The notes under the pieces: generated by a model | Told to the model about the DNA's origin: nothing | Databases searched by the model: none | Seen by the model: only the letters and a program-made list of their open reading frames with translations | Source of the DNA: Clostridiaceae bacterium | GTDB lineage: Bacteria; Bacillota_A; Clostridia; Clostridiales; Clostridiaceae | Direction: 5' to 3' | Length of the DNA: 7,732 nt | NCBI GenBank assembly: GCA_029256485.1 | Contig: JAQSXU010000151.1 | Location: 1-7,732, forward strand | Position numbers and translations under genes: made by a program | Part shown: positions 5,793 to 7,732 of the stretch, in pieces | How the letters are laid out: the number at the start of each line of letters is the position of its first letter | Numbering within the stretch: the first letter of the stretch is position 1

Positions 5793-6394
5793 ATGAAAAA
5801 ACTCTCATTACAACCTCAACGTGGATTTTTCCCTCAACCATCATATTTAATTGGTACATTTAAAGACAATTGTGCCCCGAACTTTGCTTTGATAACCTGG
5901 ATAACATTTTGTTCAGTTAATCCACCAATGCTTATGTTTGCATCACGGGGGAAAAAACTTACCCGTGAACTTGTTGAAAAAAAGGGGTATTTTCTGCAAA
6001 CCTTGTGACAACAAAAATGATGAATATGGCAGATTATTTTGGTAATACATCCGGTTATGATAAAAACAAGTGTGATGATATTGAAGTTAAATATACAAGA
6101 GGTGCGGTTCTAAATGCTCCAATATTAGAAGAATCCCCATGGGTATATGAATGCTCGCTTGTTGAAACAATTAAAGTAAATGATGGATGTATTTACATTG
6201 GAGAGGTTAAGAATATATTGATAGATAAAGCGATAGAGGATACTTCATATGGTAAAATTGACCTTGTTTCCATAGACCCATTAATATATGCTCCTGGACA
6301 TTACTATAAGATTGAATCAAGTATTGGATCTGTAGGGTATTCAATTGTTGAGAGCAATTGCAGAAGTGGATACCATACTAAAGAGAAATCTTAA
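5793..6394 (+). pseudogene. Flavin reductase family protein, interrupted by a one-base frameshift
   Basis: Two overlapping frames form one protein of the flavoredoxin/flavin reductase type, an FMN-binding split barrel that passes electrons from NAD(P)H to flavin. The first part (5793 to about 5993) carries PNFALITWITFCSVNPPMLM, the family's N-terminal FMN-binding block. It then reads GYF and runs into TGA at 6006-6008. The next frame continues SANLVTTKMMNMADYFGN, exactly the expected sequel, and ends at 6394 after SPWVYECSLVETI and YYKIES. The join falls at the TTTT run 5990-5993. One more T would give a 200-codon gene of normal family length. The ATG has GAAGGTGA (5779-5786). If the missing base is real, only a 71-residue fragment is made; if it is a sequencing error, the gene is intact. 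Confidence 0.88.
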
Positions 6395-6438
6395 GGTAAA
6401 ATATTAGTAGATATTACATCAATACAGATTTTTCAAAA

Positions 6439-6456
6439 TTCGTAACGCTTTAGTAA
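6439..6456 (+). repeat. Recurring intergenic motif, diverged copy
   Basis: TTCGTAACGCTTTAGTAA matches the copy at 4877 at 13 of 18 positions. Downstream it shares TACTAT (6458-6463) and ATTATAAAA (6474-6482) with the region after the copy at 5726, at nearly the same offsets (+19 against +20, +35 against +32). TATAAT at 6468-6473 is a possible -10 for the LUD gene. Confidence 0.6.
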
Positions 6457-6507
6457 ATACTATGAAGTATAATATTATAAAAATAAGAATTGAACTTTAT
6501 TTTATGG

Positions 6508-6513
6508 AAAGGA
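6508..6513 (+). promoter_or_regulatory. Ribosome binding site that decides the LUD gene start
   Basis: AAAGGA lies 11 bases before the ATG at 6525. Earlier in-frame ATGs at 6462 and 6504 have no such site. Confidence 0.6.
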
Positions 6514-6524
6514 TATACATTTAT

Positions 6525-7166
6525 ATGGATAATAATGTTTTGTGGTATTTAGAAAACCAAATTGAGAGAACTATGAATAATTTAAGAAAACGCAATATGG
6601 CAGGTTTTTTCGTTAAGGATGATGATGAATTAAAAGAACTTTTAAAAAAACTTATAAATGAAAATTCTATAGTTGGTGTAGGTGATTCAATGACACTCTT
6701 TGAAATAGGTGCTATAGATTTTCTGCGTAAAGGAAACTACACTTTTTTAGACAAGTACAGAGAAGGTATTACAAGTGAGGAAAAAAAACAAATCTATATA
6801 CAAAACTTTTCTGCTGATACTTTTATGTGTAGTACAAATGCCATAACAGAAGATGGAGAACTTTATAACATTGATGGTAATGGAAGTAGGGTTGCGCCCA
6901 TGATTTATGGACCTAAACAGGTTATTTTAGTAACTGGTATAAATAAGATTGTTAAGAACATAGAAGAAGCTGAAAAAAGAGTTAGGAATTATTCTGCTCC
7001 AATTGATGCCAAAAGGCTAGGAAAGAATACTCCATGTACGACTTTAGGATATTGTGTAGATTGTAAAAGTCCTAATAGAATATGTAATGATTTCACAATA
7101 ATCAGAGGTCAGCTTATCAAAGATAGGATAAAAGTAATTATTGTAGGAAAGCATTTAGGATATTAA
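6525..7166 (+). CDS. LUD domain protein (LutC/DUF162-like)
   Basis: This 213-residue protein is a stand-alone LUD-domain protein. LUD domains are known from LutB/LutC of lactate oxidation, but single short forms like this one in clostridia have no proven function. Family blocks are VGVGDSMTLFEIGAIDFLR (50-68), STNAITEDGELYNIDGNGSR (103-122) and IYGPKQVILVTGINKI (127-142). A C-terminal cysteine set, Cys171, Cys177, Cys180 and Cys187, could bind a metal or Fe-S centre. The start at 6525 gives MDNNVLWYLENQIERT, the usual N-terminus of these proteins, and is backed by AAAGGA. An ATG at 6462 would add 21 residues unlike the family. No LutA or LutB gene lies in the window, so a role in lactate use is not supported. 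Confidence 0.9.
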   Translation: MDNNVLWYLENQIERTMNNLRKRNMAGFFVKDDDELKELLKKLINENSIVGVGDSMTLFEIGAIDFLRKGNYTFLDKYREGITSEEKKQIYIQNFSADTFMCSTNAITEDGELYNIDGNGSRVAPMIYGPKQVILVTGINKIVKNIEEAEKRVRNYSAPIDAKRLGKNTPCTTLGYCVDCKSPNRICNDFTIIRGQLIKDRIKVIIVGKHLGY

Positions 7167-7190
7167 TTGCTTATTTCTCAACGTTCTTTC

Positions 7191-7208
7191 TTTGTGACGT
7201 AAGTGTAA
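7191..7208 (+). repeat. Recurring intergenic motif, clear copy
   Basis: TTTGTGACGTAAGTGTAA lies 25 bases after the LUD stop and 61 bases before the second GNAT start. A TATAAT at 7234-7239 ends one base before GGAGG (7241-7245), so it cannot be the -10 of a transcript that keeps this ribosome binding site. Confidence 0.85.
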
Positions 7209-7251
7209 ATAAAGACGAATGAAAAATTATTTTTATAATTGGAGGTTAACA

Positions 7252-7732
7252 ATGAATCATTTAGGTACTGTACAAATAGATACAGATAGGTTGGTGTTAC
7301 GCAAGTTTAATTCATCGGATGCACAAGCTTTATTTAATAATTGGGCAAATGACCCAGAAGTAACAAAATTCTTGGTATGGCCACCACTTAAATCTGTTGA
7401 AGCAGCAGAAGGTATATTATCAGATTGGATTGATAATTATTCTGACCATAAGTTTTATCAGTGGGCCATTGTATTGAAAGAAAATGGGGACGAACCTATT
7501 GGCACTATTAATGTTGTACATATGAATGAAGAAATTGGCATGGTTCATATAGGTTACTGTATCGGAAAAAGATGGTGGCACAAAGGTATAGCCTCTGAGG
7601 CATTTAAAGCAATTATTCCATTTTTAATTGAAAGGGTAGGAGTTAAACGTATTGAATCTCGCCATGACCCGAGAAATCCAAATTCGGGTAAAGTGATGTT
7701 AAAATGCGGGTTACAGTATGAGGGAACATTAC
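7252..7732 (+). CDS. GNAT family N-acetyltransferase (RimJ/RimL-like), 3' end outside window
   Basis: The frame starts at ATG 7252, seven bases after a strong GGAGG (7241-7245), and is open to the window edge, giving 160 residues of an expected 170-190. It opens with the RimJ/RimL signature IDTDRLVLRKFNSSDA (9-24) and WANDPEVTKFL. PIGTINV and VHIGYCIGKRWWHKGIASEA contain the acetyl-CoA loop R107-xxxx-G112-x-A114. DPRNPNSGKVMLKCGL (139-154) is the motif B helix with its conserved Asn and Ser. It is not a duplicate of the GNAT at 3653, since the shared residues are those of the family. The acceptor is unknown. The recurring motif lies 61 bases upstream. Confidence 0.92.
   Translation, partial: MNHLGTVQIDTDRLVLRKFNSSDAQALFNNWANDPEVTKFLVWPPLKSVEAAEGILSDWIDNYSDHKFYQWAIVLKENGDEPIGTINVVHMNEEIGMVHIGYCIGKRWWHKGIASEAFKAIIPFLIERVGVKRIESRHDPRNPNSGKVMLKCGLQYEGTL

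Noticed and set aside
5985..6008. Programmed -1 frameshift in the flavin reductase gene
   Set aside because: The site lacks a full X XXY YYZ slippery heptamer and I see no clear stimulatory structure. A one-base loss in a T-run is simpler.
6462..6464. ATG at 6462 as the start of the LUD gene
   Set aside because: It has no ribosome binding site, overlaps the TACTAT segment of the repeat, and adds 21 residues unlike the family.
2465..7208. Integron attC sites or a CRISPR array
   Set aside because: The repeats lack the GTTRRRY core and the long imperfect palindrome of attC sites. They are hundreds of bases apart with genes between, not short regular spacers.
7234..7239. TATAAT as the -10 of the second GNAT gene
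   Set aside because: It ends one base before the GGAGG ribosome binding site, so a transcript starting 6-8 bases later would lack that site. The match is probably due to AT richness or belongs to the longer repeat unit.

Overview
The window looks like chromosomal DNA from a low-GC Firmicute of the Clostridium type. The DNA is AT-rich, most genes have GGAGG-like ribosome binding sites, and the protein families (clostridial-type PdxS/PdxT, an acetamidase/formamidase relative, a LUD-domain protein, several GNATs) fit that group. The species cannot be told from the sequence.

Left part (1-2258): a housekeeping block. The 3' end of pdxS is followed 2 bases later by pdxT; together they encode the two subunits of the pyridoxal 5'-phosphate synthase. 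A bidirectional hairpin terminator separates pdxT from a convergent acetamidase/formamidase-family gene on the minus strand, which has its own recognisable promoter and ribosome binding site.

Right part (2259-7732): an accessory region. It is a plus-strand row of small, functionally unrelated genes, each with its own leader: a hypothetical protein without a clear start codon, a two-helix membrane protein, a 27-residue membrane miniprotein, a GNAT acetyltransferase, a lipoprotein, a P-loop kinase, a frameshifted flavin reductase, a LUD-domain protein and a second GNAT cut by the window end. No transposase or integrase is visible.

The most notable structure is an 18-base motif, close to TTTGTGACGCAAGAGTAA, repeated in the intergenic gaps of this right part. 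Clear copies start at 2465, 4877, 5726 and 7191. Diverged copies start at 2416, 3371 and 6439, and a weak one at 4214. The motif lies 61-86 bases before the likely start codon of the next gene, always in the direction of transcription, and some copies share further sequence downstream. It could be the operator of a shared regulator, part of an unusual promoter, or a dispersed repeat carried with each gene. The sequence alone does not decide between these.
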